A stretch of 64,000 nucleotides of DNA from NCBI GenBank assembly GCA_963281255.1, contig OY725494.1:2679934-2743933 (forward strand), in the 5' to 3' direction. This document shows positions 1-10,800 of the stretch, piece by piece (position 1 is the stretch's first letter; every line of letters starts with the position of its first letter). The notes under the pieces are model-generated. The model had not been told where the DNA came from, did no database searches, and saw nothing but the letters and a program-made list of their open reading frames with translations. This DNA comes from Aphrocallistes beatrix (lineage: Eukaryota; Porifera; Hexactinellida; Sceptrulophora; Aphrocallistidae). The position numbers were made by a program, and so were the translations under genes.

Positions 1-242
1 CCCCAAAAACCCCATGTCAACCGTTGAAGCAAGTTTCTAGCATATTTTTGAGATTTGTTGACTTTATGTATCTATTGTCAACACAATAGAAACAAATAAT
101 TTATCATACATGTCTGAAGATATAATATTCTAGTGATTTTTTTAAAATTCATCAAATGGTGTTAAAATATGTATATAAAGGTGTGAAAATATCCGCAAAA
201 CCTTTTTTATTGTTATACACTATAATATAATTGAGACATATA

Positions 243-548
243 CAGTAGGACGTCAGTTATCCGAACGGGTTGGGACCGCGGGGATTCGGATAACTGAAGT
301 TGCTATGTAATTTTATAGAAAAGTTGGTCAGTAGTACTAAGTAGTAATAATGATGAATATGGATAAAATACTTATTGGCTTATGTAGGTATCATCAATAG
401 TATATAAAATGATGGCAGTGTAATAATTTCAATTATCAACTCAGGATACATCATTTATACATTTATTATAATATAGTTTGGTCAACCAAGGGGTTCGGAT
501 AACTGAAGTGTTCGGATAACTGAAGTTCGGATAACTGACGTTCTACTG
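243..548. mobile_element. pogo/Tigger-like MITE, TA flanked
   Basis: The element starts CAGTAGGACGTCAGTTATCC and ends with the near inverse, ending TTCTACTG. TA dinucleotides flank it at 241-242 and 549-550. The motif TTCGGATAACTGAAGT is repeated near both ends. It is 306 bp with no ORF. The CAGT...ACTG ends and TA target fit the pogo/Tigger branch of Tc1/mariner. Confidence 0.8.
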
Positions 549-567
549 TATATAAATTATTGCTTTG

Positions 568-700
568 AAGTATTTTACCCGCGCTTGGCGATGTGTTTTG
601 TTGCGTCATTTCCTGTTTAAGCCATTTTGGGCGGGGAAGCCATACAAGTTTGGGGTCTGACTATAAATAGAAAAAATCACTTAGCCAACCGCAGGTTAAT
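568..700. repeat. inverted partner of 4533-4620
   Basis: The stretch containing GCGTCATTTCC, GGGGAAGCCATACAA and ACTATAAATAGAAAAAA recurs in reverse complement at about 4533-4620, and a shorter piece recurs near 4725. The two could be ends of one transposon enclosing the RING ORF at 3851-4243, but no target duplication was identified. Confidence 0.45.
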
Positions 701-948
701 AAAACAATGACAGCCTGCAATAGTGTCGTACAATGATTTCTATTGTATAGAAAAGGTGTGAAAATTTGTTTTCCATTTTTTTTGAAGAGGTGTGAACATT
801 TCGCTTAGATCTTCGAATTTAATCGTAGATTCATCATTTGACACCTACATGCCAATTTTCATATCTCTACGACTTGCCGGGTATTGCCAATTCTTCAATC
901 AATTCGGACAAACAAACAAACAAATCCTAACGTTTTAATATATAAGAT

Positions 949-1479
949 TGTAGGGTTACTTATTTGTTTATTGTCATACTATACATTACTTCCACGTGGA
1001 GAAGAAAGCTTTGTTTCTTTTTTGTAGTCGATCATATAACATTATTGTTCAGGTAACGTTCATTATACTTGAATGACAAATCAAATTTATTTGATATATC
1101 ATGGTCCTTATTTACTAAAGTTCTTAGAATATTTCTCAGAATTCCTGTGAAATTATAAGAATTCATAAAGAATTCTAGGACACATCAAATTCTTTATGGA
1201 TTCAAAGAATTTTTCTTAGATTTTGTTAAAATCTTAGAATTATTAAGCTTGAAATCCTTTACGAAATTTTCTTATAATTAGTGTAATTCTAAGTACTATC
1301 TTATAAATTTTCTCGAAACATTAATCAGCAGAGTTGATGTTAATATTCGAAAATCAATTTCATAATATAAGGCTGCTTTGGAGGAAAATAACAGCCCCCT
1401 TAACGTTCTATTGAAAATTATTAATTGTAAACTATACATGTAATTATATGAAATTGAATATATATATATATATCCTTAC
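949..1479. other. AT-rich non-coding stretch
   Basis: No gene was recognised. Around 1108-1250 there are several imperfect copies of TTCTTAGAATT/AATTCTAAG, with a start (CCTTATTTACTAAAGTTCTTAG) reminiscent of a decayed Harbinger MITE. This is a weak resemblance only. Confidence 0.3.
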
Positions 1480-1542
1480 TATTAAAACTCTATTAATCTA
1501 TATATCCTTACTATTAAAACTCGATTAATGTATATTTATTTA

Positions 1543-1573
<31 letters not shown>

Positions 1574-2066
1574 CTGTAACGAATTGATTGAAGAAACTGC
1601 CGGTCATAGAAAGCTAATTTTTGGCATGTGGGAGTATTTTGGCTATGGCTCCAGTAAGTTCTGAGCTCAGAGCAAAATGTGGACTCATCATGGAATTATG
1701 ACGTCATTGTCACATTTTTAGAAGTTAAGCAACACAGTTATTTTGGGATAACTCAGCCATTATAGGAGATAGAAGGCTGAAATTTTAATAGAATATGTAT
1801 ACTAACATATCTCACATATGGTGTAACTATCATCAAAAAATGATGACTCATCACTTTTTTATGGCGTCATCATTACTCATCAAAATTTTAAAATTGACAA
1901 ATTTGGTGATTTTCCGAGTAATATCGATTATAACAGTAGGACAGGCATATTTAGAGATGCTATTTCCCTTATAATTAACCAATGTGACCCCAGGCGACCG
2001 AAGGGAGCCTCCGGCGGACACGAAGTGTCCGCCAGCCGCGCAGCGCAAGCAAGCGAAGCGCGCTTG
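1480..2066 (+). repeat. R1 repeat, copy 1
   Basis: R1 is the dominant repeat of the window. Its order is: a leader CCTTACTATTAAAACTCGAT, a TA-rich run, a body starting TCTGTAACGAATTGATTGAA, a central part with two TGACGTCA-type sites and a TGACTCATCA site, and a GC-rich 3' end. The 3' end has a hairpin (GGCGGACAC / GTGTCCGCC) followed by AAGCGAAGCGCGCTTG. It is about 500 bp without the TA run and has no conserved ORF. The end hairpin and TA-rich flank recall Helentron-associated elements (HINE/DINE-1), but it could also be a MITE. Here the leader is present twice in tandem. Confidence 0.8.
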
Positions 2067-2070
2067 TATA

Positions 2071-2103
2071 TATTAAAACTCGATTAATGTATATTTATTT
2101 ATA

Positions 2104-2134
<31 letters not shown>

Positions 2135-2630
2135 CTGTAACGAATTGATTGAAGAAACTGGCGGGCACAGAAAGCTAATTTTTGGCATGTGGGAGCCTTT
2201 TGGCTATGGCTCCAGTAAGTTCTGAGCTCAGAGCAAAATGTCGACTCATCATGGAATTGTGACGTCATTGGCACATTTTTAAAAGTTAAGCAATACAGTT
2301 ATTCGAGCATAACTCAGCCATTATAAGAGATCGGATGCTGAAATTTTAATAGAATCTGTATACTAACATGCCTCACATATGATACAACTCTCATCAAAAT
2401 ATGATGGCTCATCACTTTGTTATGACGTCATCATTACGCATCAAAAATTTTAAAATTGACAAATTTAGTGATTTTTCGAGTGGTATCGATTATAAAAGTA
2501 GGACAGACATATTTAGAGATGCTATCTCCCTTATAATTAACCAATGTCACCTCCAGGCGACCGAAGGGAGCCTCCGGCGGACACAAAGTGTCCGCCAGCC
2601 GCGGAGCGCAAGCAAGCGAAGCGCGCTTGT
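2071..2630 (+). repeat. R1 repeat, copy 2
   Basis: This copy follows copy 1 head-to-tail. The leader is shortened to ATTAAAACTCGATTAATG, then comes a (TTTA)n(TA)n run, the body from 2134, and the GC-rich end. The hairpin stem is intact with loop AAA. Confidence 0.8.
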
Positions 2631-2660
2631 ACGTATATATATATCTATATATATATATAT

Positions 2661-3150
2661 CTGTAACGAATTGATTGAAGAAACTGCCGGGCGCAGAAAG
2701 CTGATTTTTGGCATGTGGGAGTATTTTGGCTATGGCTCCAGTAAGTTCTGAGTTCAGAGCAAAATGTTGACTCATCATGGAATTATGACGTCATTGTCAC
2801 ATTTTTAAAAGTTAAGCAATACAGTTATTCGAGCATAACTCAGCCATTATAGGAGATCGAAGGCTGATTTAATAGTATCTTTATACTAACATACCTCATG
2901 CAACTATCATAAAAAAAAATGATGACTCATCACTTTGTTATGACGTCATCATTACTCATCAAAAAATTTAAAATTGACAAATTTTGGTGATTTTTCGTGT
3001 GATATCGATTATCACAGTAGGACACACATATTTAGAGATGCTATCTCCCTTATAATTAACCAATGTCACCTCCAGGCGACCGAAGGGAGCCTCCGGCGGA
3101 CACAAAGTGTCCGCCAGCCGCGCAGCGCCAGCAAGCGAAGCGCGCTTGTA
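2661..3150 (+). repeat. R1 repeat, copy 3
   Basis: Third tandem copy, separated from copy 2 only by a TA run. Around 2867-2910 it has small deletions relative to copies 1 and 2. Its 3' TA run hosts the element at 3161-3621. Confidence 0.8.
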
Positions 3151-3160
3151 TATATATATA

Positions 3161-3621
3161 CACTACCTGGCCCAAAGTATTGGAACACCATATTGCTTTG
3201 CATCATAAGTAATACTAAAATGGGTCTATCTATGGAGGCCAATTCATTAAAATACGGCAGCATTGAAAATCTGACATCAAATTCGAAATGTACACACTAG
3301 AGTTACTCAATTTAGAAGATTTCTATTCATCTTTATGCATAAAGCGTGATTAATATCGCTTGTGCCACCTTGATCCACTTGTTCCCATATAACGGTCATA
3401 ACAAGTGACAGTTGGCACAAGGTGATACAGGTGCTAGTAATTACGCTTTGGAAAGGATTATTTATAGAAAGCTTCTAGATTGATTTCGAGTGTGTATATT
3501 TCGAAATTAACGTTATATTTCATTAAACCTGGTGGCTATAATTAATTGGCGTCCATAGGCCCATTTTATTATTACTTGATGCAAAGCAATCTAGTGTTCC
3601 AATACTTTTGGCCAGGCAGTG
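3161..3621. mobile_element. Tc1/mariner-type MITE, TA flanked
   Basis: Ends are CACTACCTGGCCCAAAGTAT and its inverse ending GGCCAGGCAGTG, flanked by TA. The arms are complementary well into the interior (AAATGGGCCTAT-like motif). It is 461 bp with no ORF. It belongs to a loose superfamily also seen at 6632, 32281, 41028 and 42280, sharing a core like CAAAAGTATT near the ends. Confidence 0.8.
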
Positions 3622-3850
3622 TATATACGTATACGTATATATATATAGAGATATAGATATAGATACAGATATAGATGGGGGCGCTGCATTTGTTCGACTC
3701 TGTATGTTGGCATTTGTCCGACTACTTTTTCTCTAAGTTGGGATTTGTCCGACAACTTAAATAGGAGGGGGAGCGAAAGTGAGCATTTTTACTAAAAGAG
3801 AATAAGTTTTTACTTAGAAACGAAGTCTAGATTTCAAATATTTACAGGGT
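3622..3850. other. TA/GATA simple repeat and unassigned sequence
   Basis: A TA run and a degenerate (AGATAT)n repeat occupy about 3622-3675. After that, TTTGTCCGAC-like words repeat three times (3690-3752), possibly a transposon end. No gene was recognised. Confidence 0.35.
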
Positions 3851-4243
3851 TCAATCTGTAAATATTTGCAACCTAGACTCAATAACGCTCCTACATGTTG
3901 GACACACATGGTTATCCCTTTCAATTATCTCGCTACAATGTGTGCAGCAATTAGCATGTCTGCACGGCATGAAGATCCAAGTGTTAACTCTAGGTTGAAG
4001 ACAAACTACACAAATATTTGTATGTATAACATCTTCAAAAGTATCAGAATCTTCTGAATTGCTACTTAGGTGAGCGTTTTCTAGTGATGTACAATGTGAA
4101 TTACTCATCTTTTCAAGAAATTCCAACGGAGTCAAACAATCATTTATCAAGAGCTCTTTACATGTTCTTCGGCGTTCTTCGTTATTTCTGTGTTTCTTCT
4201 TTCCCAGCCTCGTAATTTCCAATCCTTGTTTCAGTCGCGCCAT
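3851..4243 (-). CDS. small RING-finger protein (C3HC4-like)
   Basis: This 130-residue ORF has a C-terminal RING finger at about residues 78-121: CVVC, then CRHANCC, CTHC-like spacing and CPTCRS. The pattern resembles the RING of IAP or MEX-type E3 ubiquitin ligases. The N-terminal 45 residues are basic (GKKKHRNNEERRR); the middle is Ser/Asp rich. It has no introns. It sits among repeats upstream of the WDR exons and may belong to a transposon whose ends are the inverted repeats at 568-700 and 4533-4620. E3 ligase function is inferred from the domain alone. A host gene, or the last exon of a larger one, is also possible. Confidence 0.55.
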   Translation of the reverse strand: MARLKQGLEITRLGKKKHRNNEERRRTCKELLINDCLTPLEFLEKMSNSHCTSLENAHLSSNSEDSDTFEDVIHTNICVVCLQPRVNTWIFMPCRHANCCTHCSEIIERDNHVCPTCRSVIESRLQIFTD

Positions 4244-5209
4244 TTCGTTATCATAATCTCAGCTATAGTGATATTATTAAGTGTATTCATAAAACTCCAA
4301 ATTCTTGGATGACTTATTTATATTTTAATTTTTTCTCAAATGTTTTTTTCGGAAATACCACAAGTGTGAGATTAATGAAATTTTTAGACAAGGTGTATAC
4401 TGTTTATCGGTAGACGAAGTTGTTATACGATTCACATTGAGACACATTGAGACAACTTTTAACGTCCAGACAAACTATAACTCAGAATCCATGAATGCAA
4501 CCTACCTTTTAATTACCCGGATGGGTTTTTTCTATTTATAGTAAATACCCCGAATTTGTATGGCTTCCCCACCCAAAATGACTTAAACCGGAAATGACGC
4601 GACACATTCCAGGGGCAACGGAGATAATAAATATATACACTGTATATGGGTCAATTGAAGATGACTTATCATAAAATCCAAAATGTTGAATTTACATTAC
4701 TCTGCTATACAATGTTTACCAACATTTATATGACTTCCCCACCCAAAATAACTTAACCAGAAATGAGTTAGCAATTCTTAGTTTGATTGTGGTTTATTAG
4801 TGTATTCATCCGAGTCATTGATACATGCCTAGAATCGTTTCCTGAATTTCAAAAAATTTGAAACCTCGATTATGTGTTATTAAAAAAGAAATTGCAAGCT
4901 GTGGCACTTAGTAGTGTAAGTGTATGTGCAAGGTTCACCTCCTTATGAGAGAGTTGGAGAACACGACTACTGCCAACAGCCCGATTTTTAGGGTGCGGCA
5001 ATCCCGTGAGAGGGTTGCGCCACCCAATGCTAATTTGTGGAATTTTAGTGGGCACAGCCTTTGAGGTTGCGGCCTAGGCCGCATGTTGCCGCGACCTGTC
5101 TACGCCTCTGACTGCCAATATTTGTTTAAAGTAGTAACCATTATATTGACTACATGTTATTGTGTTTTTATATTTGTATGTATGATATTTTTGACTTTAC
5201 CTCTTATAG
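4244..5209. other. non-coding, intronic or intergenic
   Basis: The stretch contains the inverted repeat partner at 4533-4620 and a partial echo near 4725. The rest is AT-rich with no recognised gene. It ends in a polypyrimidine tract and TTATAG acceptor just before the first WDR exon seen here. Confidence 0.35.
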
Positions 5210-5502
5210 GTTGACCAGGAGTGTCCACGCATATGGCAGGATAGCAAACAGCACAAGGAAGACATTTTGTGTGCTGACATCTTATTCCCATACGTAGTTA
5301 CCGGATCTTATGACGGTATGCTAATTGCTTGGAACATTGAGACTGAGAAGGAACTAAGCAGAGCATGTAGTGGTATCAAATCTCGCATTGATATTCCCAA
5401 GAGACCTCCTAGCCGACAAGGGGATAATATCTTCAGCAGCTTGCAACGCCCATCCAGTCATAAGCTCAGTTCGAGAGAGAGAGGAAGGCGATCTCCCAGC
5501 AG
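5210..5502 (+). CDS. WDR49/WDR64-like WD-repeat protein, internal exon
   Basis: This is the first of three exons of one gene in the window (5210-5502, 8141-8720, 9635-10114); earlier exons lie upstream. It opens after TTATAG and closes at CAG|GTAGAT. It encodes a WD repeat with HKEDILCADILFP and TGSYDGMLIAWN, then a basic Ser/Arg-rich linker. Splicing fits exactly: this exon ends with two bases of an Arg codon completed by the first base of exon 2, and exon 2 ends in phase 0. The order of WD repeats, the 'HxEDIL' signature and the C-terminal 'SVDRNVRLWT...GNFGTQIWD' block match the WDR49/WDR64 family of large propeller proteins found in ciliated animals. Molecular function is not established from sequence. 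The introns carry a Harbinger MITE, R1 copy 4, a mariner and a hAT MITE. Confidence 0.75.
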
Positions 5503-5806
5503 GTAGATAACTCACTGGTAAAGGTTGTTTCGTTTTTTAAAAAAAACTTTAATTATTTGCTCGCTAAATTTGGGATATGTTCAAGGATTATGGTAATATA
5601 TAGTCTACTATGCAATCATATGATGGTTTAATAAATTTTCCAGCGAAAATGTATCCTTTGACACCATATTTATATAGTACTTAGTATTATGCTATTAATA
5701 CATTCTTAAGATCTATCCTGCACTGTAACAATTTCAGGCTAATCATGTATTAAGGAGTTTCAATGGCCTTCTTTGGTATCCATGGTCCAAACTTTTAAGT
5801 TAGTGA

Positions 5807-6014
5807 CCTGGGGCCTTATTCACTAAGAAAACTTAATATTTGCTTAACTTTATATAACTTGGAATATTTCCAGTATTTAGGTAGTTTATATTTCTATTGG
5901 TATCATTGAACATCTATTTACCCAAATCGTAATGCAACTCTTCAAAATTTCCACTATATAAAGTTATATAAAATTAAGCAAATCTTAAGTTTTCTTAGTG
6001 AATAAGGCCCCAGG
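5807..6014. mobile_element. Harbinger-type MITE
   Basis: The 20-bp ends ACCTGGGGCCTTATTCACTA and its inverse ending GGCCCCAGG are the same as the ends of the Harbinger element at 44520-49387. About 200 bp, palindromic (AAGTTATATAAA inner arms), no ORF. It lies in an intron of the WDR gene. Confidence 0.75.
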
Positions 6015-6124
6015 CATTACAACGTTGGTCACGGTATAATGTTATTTCATTTATTAAGTGCCCCGATTAGGTAGGACCGTATTCACTAAGATGAAATAGA
6101 ATAGAACTGGGAATTGATAGAAAC

Positions 6125-6540
6125 AAGCGCGCTTCGCTTGCTTTCGCTGCACGGCTGGCGGACACTTTGAGTCCGCTAGAGGCTAGGTTCACATTGATTA
6201 ATTATAAGGTAGAAAACATTTCTAAATACTTGTATGTCTGACTTCTGTTCAAATCGATATCACTCGAAAAATCACAAAATTTGTCAATTTTTCATTTTTT
6301 GATGATAGTTGTATCTTATGTTAAGAATATTAATATACAGTCTATTAAAATTGCCTTCTAAAATAACTGAGTTATGGTCGAAAAACTGAAATTTTTAATT
6401 ATAAAAAGGTGATAATGACGTCATAATTCAATGATGAGTCGACATTTTCGTCTGAGCTCAGAACTTAGTGGAGCCATAGCCAAAAGACTCCCACATGCCA
6501 AAAATCAGCTTCTGTGCCTGGCAGTTTCTTCAATCAAAAG
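6125..6540 (-). repeat. R1 repeat, copy 4
   Basis: Reverse-orientation copy from AAGCGCGCTTCGCTTGC to the word GCAGTTTCTTCAATCAA. It ends shortly before the mariner at 6579, so the leader is missing. The hairpin stem has decayed. Confidence 0.75.
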
Positions 6541-6631
6541 GATAACAGAATTAAATGGCACACCACAAGTGATTAGTACTTAGGGCATTCAATTAGTTCG
6601 TAACCCTTGCTTTTACTTATATTATACATAC

Positions 6632-7108
6632 AGTACCCGGACAAAAGTATTTGACCACCGCGAAAACCTCCATGCAAATAGTATTAAAGTGGGTCTATTT
6701 ATAATGGAATATGTACTCAAACTGTAAGAAATATTATATTTTGATTTCTAATTCGTAAACTCCACATCCAAATTACCCATTTTTGAAGCTTTCAACACAA
6801 ATACTAGTTCCAATGTAGAAATTTATCAACGTGTGCCACTTTGTGTCACTAATCGCCATCATATTTAATGGCCCTGACTAGGGACAAGTTGCACCAGGTA
6901 TCGGAGATAGATTTTTTTTTAACTTGGTAGTTAGCAACTGAGTTGAAGCTCTCAATCATAAGTAATTAGAATGTGTAGATTATGAATTTGAGATCAAAAG
7001 CAGAGTATTTCTTAAAGTTTGAGTACATATTTCAATGTCGATAAACCCACTTTAATTCTATTTGTATGGTGGTTTTCGTGGTGGTCGAATACTTTTGTCC
7101 GGGTACTG
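6632..7108. mobile_element. Tc1/mariner-type MITE nested in mariner
   Basis: Ends CAGTACCCGGACAAAAGTAT and inverse ending CCGGGTACTG, flanked by TA at 6630-6631 and 7109-7110. 477 bp. It was inserted just inside the left end of the mariner and is therefore younger than it. Confidence 0.85.
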
Positions 7109-7117
7109 TATATACAT

Positions 7118-7810
7118 TTCTTAACACAGGCTCAAAAGAAGAACCGATTGAGAATGGCCAAAAACTTGCTTGAAAAATATGAGCATTGCGATGAGAAGCG
7201 ATTATCTGAAATATGTACCGGGGATGAAACTTGGATAAGATATTCAGAACCTCCACGCAAGCAACAGAATAAGGTATGGGTGGCAAAAGGGAGTACTCCC
7301 CCAGGATTACCGAGACCCGATCGCTGGGCACCCAAGGTTATGTACACGATTTTTTTTAATGCTTATGGTCCAGTGTGCCAAATCTGTGCCCCAAAGGGGC
7401 AAACAATTATTGGCAACTTCTACGCAACAATTGTTCTTCCTGAGATCCAAAAACATTATTTTAAGCGTCGACCAGCCACCGGACTCAAAGGAATCAAACT
7501 TTTGCACGATAATGCCAGACCACACAAATCTAAGCAGGTGAAGGAAACAATTGCTTCTATGGGTCTTGAGGAATTAGAACATCCACCATATAGTCCTGAC
7601 CTAGCACCCTGCGACTTATGGCTCTTCGATGGGCTCAAAAGACATCTAGCTGGATCAGTTTTTGAGGAAGATGTACAAATTGAAAGGGCAATTCGTCTGT
7701 ATCTCAGAGACATCCCCCAAGAGGAGTATAAGAATACTTTTTTTAAGTGGATTGAACGTTTAAAGCTAGTAATTGAGCAGAAGGGAGACTACTTTGAACA
7801 TTTAATGTAG
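7118..7810 (+). pseudogene. mariner transposase, C-terminal two-thirds
   Basis: The reading frame keeps the catalytic core of a mariner DD34D transposase: GDETW (first Asp), HDNARPH (second Asp), and YSPDLAPCD (third Asp), with exactly 34 residues between the second and third. The frame is open to the stop at 7808-7810. The N-terminal DNA-binding domain is absent; the upstream in-frame codons belong to the nested MITE. The protein cannot be functional alone. The intact catalytic frame suggests the loss is recent relative to mutation. Confidence 0.88.
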
Positions 7811-8140
7811 TTTTTGATGTTTAGGTTTCCTAATAATAAAAATAATTGCAGGGTTACGAACTAATTGAATGCCCTAAGTATTTAATTAATGAACTGCCTA
7901 ACTAGTGAGTAGTGACTGAGTAATTTGACCTAACAATTTGACTAAGTTTCTATGGATCAATAAAAAATACAGCTTACTATCAAAAATATTCTGACTAAAA
8001 TTCAGAAATAAATGGGGTATTGTCTAATTATGATAACATCCTATATATATGCTATCTATTACCATGCTTATGGACGGTTTCACAAGGGCCACTTTACTCT
8101 TAAAGCTGTTTTTATTTCTATAAATGATTTCTAACTCTAG

Positions 8141-8720
8141 ACTGAATCTGAAGACTGTGATTCAAGAAGAGCCAGTACCTATTGATGCACTTCTCTTTTT
8201 GAAAGATACATTTTCTAAAAGAAACAAACAAAACTCACACCTTGTTTCCTCTGAGGGTGGATGTGCAGTATTTTGGAACATTTTCAATTTCTCTCGACCT
8301 CGTCATGCATTCCGTCTGAGTCGCTCCCAGAAAGATACCGTGTTAGGGCTTGCCACAGACCCTCTCAACACTCTACTAATCAGTGGGGACACCAAAGGTG
8401 AAATTCGTATTTTCTCATTAGCCTCCATTCGTAATCAGAGAGATTCCTCAGATTCTGCCCTACTTTCTGCTGTGTCCCAGCCTCATCAGAAAATGGACTC
8501 CACTGCCAGCTGGAGAGCTCATGACTCCGCTATTGTTAGTGTGGAGTTCGTCTCCAGAGATGACGTATACTTTATATTGTCTGCTTCTGTGGATAGAAAT
8601 GTCAGATTATGGACAGCAGAGGGGAATTTTGTAGGTAACTTCGGAACACAGATCTGGGATATCAAGAATCCTTCTAGCTACCAGCATCCGAAGACTCCTT
8701 GGGGACTTCCAAAACAAAAG
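8141..8720 (+). CDS. WDR49/WDR64-like protein, penultimate exon seen
   Basis: The exon opens after AACTCTAG and ends at AAACAAAAG|GTTTCA. It encodes two to three WD repeats: SSEGGCAVFWNIF, SGDTKGEIRIFS, then WRAHDSAIVSVEF and SASVDRNVRLWTAEG. The closing GNFGTQIWDIKNP and YQHPKTPWG block is characteristic of the C-terminal propeller in WDR49/64-type proteins. The donor dinucleotide is canonical although the rest of the donor is weak. Confidence 0.75.
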
Positions 8721-9096
8721 GTTTCAATAAGTTCATTACTTTAATATTTCAATTCCCATTCATTTATTTCTAACCTTGATACAGCACTGGTATGTGACAT
8801 CGAGATAACAGTTTAGTCCAAACATATGCATGATAATGGCTATTAACAGGTCAATTTTTTAAAATGTTGGAACCCCGACGAGTACTTCGTTACTACAATT
8901 CTACCAGATGCAAATTTAATAATTACAATGTTAAATATTTGGCTAGCTTTTGGAATTACAGTAAGGTTAACCAATTTACGGTATTTTTAAATGTTATCTT
9001 AACTCAAATGATGAAATTCTTTTTCCATTGGAAAATCACTGAATTTTTCCGAAAATTAGCAGTACTCAATTACTGCAAAATAACGTTCATTGAAAT

Positions 9097-9603
9097 CAAG
9101 GTTGCAACCGAATAGTTCAATATTCGGTTAGACCAAATACTATTTGGCAAATAGTTGATATTCAGTTGGGAACCGAATATCAGTATTCGTATTCGGTTAG
9201 AGTAACCGAATATCAGTATTCGTATTCGGTTAGGTAACCGAATATTATCAGTATTCATCAGGCGTACTGGGCGCGCCGAGAGGCACGTATTTGATCCCAT
9301 GGATCATAATTAGGCGTTTGATTTTGGGGGCTAGGCGCGCGGCATACGCCTACTTAGGCGCGTAGCACAAAACATATATAAAATTGCTATATAAAAATGA
9401 GTCTAGGCGCGTCGAAAAAATGGTGACGTCCATTTAGGCGTATAACTTTGGAAAGCTGGATGAAACCTTGGTATTCATATTCGTTAGAGTAACCAAATAT
9501 TATCAGTATTCGTATTCGGTTAGGGAACTATTCATGAATACTGATATTTGGTTAGAGAACTATTCATGAATACTGATATTTGGTTCAATCGGTTTCAACC
9601 TTG
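9097..9603. mobile_element. hAT MITE with 8-bp target duplication
   Basis: The ends CAAGGTTGCAACCG and CGGTTTCAACCTTG are inverted. The identical 8-mer ATTGAAAT flanks the element at 9089-9096 and 9604-9611, the hAT hallmark. The interior is an array of ATTCGGTTAGAGTAACCGAA-type units related to the ends, interrupted at about 9250-9470 by a TAGGCG-rich sequence that may be another small insertion. It lies in the last WDR intron. Confidence 0.88.
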
Positions 9604-9634
9604 ATTGAAATTAATTCAATTCTCAAATATTTAG

Positions 9635-10114
9635 GTACATATAATATCCAAACCAAATTCTAAAGAAGGAAGTAACTTATCCTTGCTACACAGTTCCCCT
9701 ACTCCCTCCGTCCTAGAATCTCAAGAGAACCTAGACGTGTTAACTCAAGAGGTGTCGGATAGGAAACAACTGTCTCACCTTCCCCTCATCCGAGTTCCTA
9801 ACATTTTGACTCAAAGCAGCAAGTTCTTCAGTCTACAGCCTGATCTCACTCTGGAGCCTAACTTGTTCACAGACTCAGAGAAGCTACTGCATGTTAAGAA
9901 GGACTTTCTGGTCGGATCTAACCAAAAAGAAACTATACAGGAACGAATGATACGTCGGAGTGAGAGGAGATTACGCTCGAATGCATTTAACCTCGAAAAG
10001 ACAGAGAGGTTTCCAATGCTATGCTCTGCTTATCAAGCTCTCGATCTTACTGAGATCCGATCACCAGATATTCAACCCATTTCCCTCCCAGTTATTTCCC
10101 GACAGAGGCTTTGA
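9635..10114 (+). CDS. WDR49/WDR64-like protein, last exon
   Basis: The exon starts after ATTTAG in phase 0, consistent with exon 2, and runs to TGA at 10112-10114. It encodes about 159 residues of low-complexity, Ser/Leu-rich tail with a basic segment (RMIRRSERRLRS). No further WD repeat is visible. Being the terminal exon it fixes the strand and 3' end of the gene. No canonical AATAAA was noted close downstream. Confidence 0.65.
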   Translation, partial: VHIISKPNSKEGSNLSLLHSSPTPSVLESQENLDVLTQEVSDRKQLSHLPLIRVPNILTQSSKFFSLQPDLTLEPNLFTDSEKLLHVKKDFLVGSNQKETIQERMIRRSERRLRSNAFNLEKTERFPMLCSAYQALDLTEIRSPDIQPISLPVISRQRL

Positions 10115-10800
10115 TATACTTGTATGTACATTAACATTTTATTTACCTTTTAAATTGACAAATTGCTATTTTTATTTTCTATTCCATATTATGTATTTTA
10201 ATACACGTATTTGATCTCCTTATTTTATGCCTACTGTTTTACTCTTAATCTACCTCTCTTCACATTTTGGTTTAAGTTTTAGTGCTCCTTCTCATTAGTG
10301 TACTTTACAGCCATATGCGTTAGTTTATTTGCATTTAAACTGATTATACAAGTATGATGGCTGATTAGCACTTGAAAATCGACTGCACAATGCATTTTAT
10401 TTGTGAATAATGTCAGGCGGTTGTACTTATGTACAGTGGATATCGGTTATAAGAACATGTCGGTTATAAGAACCATTTATTTGGGAACGGATTCTTTTCT
10501 ATTCATTACTATTAAAACAGAACCGGTTATAAGAACATCTAATATCGGTTATAAGAACATTCCATCAATAATTTCTAGAACTATATTAGTAGTCAAGTTC
10601 TCATTTTTTCATTCATACACAACCAATTTTGTAATTTCTGACTCCTGCATCTTCTACCTCGCTTCCTTTTCGAGCTTACTATTATTTATTAGGTTAGGGG
10701 AGGTCCAATCTTTATGTGTCTAATTTGCGAACAACCCAGTACATATTTATCTCTCTTATTAATAATATTAAAATTAGCTTCTTTATTAACCCCAAATATT

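Larger units (their letters stand above)
1..948 (+). repeat. R2 repeat, partial copy with nested insertions
   Basis: This sequence recurs at 24655-25090 and, in both orientations, at 40935-42270. Shared landmarks are the words GGTGTGAAAATAT, CATATCTCTACGACTTGCC and an (ACAA)n tail at about 905-928. The copy is cut by the window start, by the pogo-like element at 243-548 and by a GC-richer insert at about 568-700. It has no coding capacity. It is probably a non-autonomous DNA element, since the 41-42 kb copy is a palindrome; the class is not clear. Confidence 0.6.
6579..7878 (+). mobile_element. mariner transposon, deleted and interrupted
   Basis: The ends CTTAGGGCATTCAATTAGTT and the inverse ending GCCCTAAG match over 29 bp, with TA at 6577-6578 and 7879-7880. 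Without the nested MITE (6632-7108) the element is about 820 bp, against about 1.3 kb for a full mariner. The 5' half, including the helix-turn-helix domain, is gone. It lies in the WDR intron. Confidence 0.88.

Noticed and set aside
2401..2778. Open frames of 114-116 residues on both strands
   Set aside because: They lie within R1 copies 2 and 3 and depend on TA repeats. The same frames are not kept in other R1 copies.
10714..10800. Upstream start of the Tigger transposase
   Set aside because: The extra 29 residues are hydrophobic and unlike known Tigger N-termini. The conserved start is at 10801.
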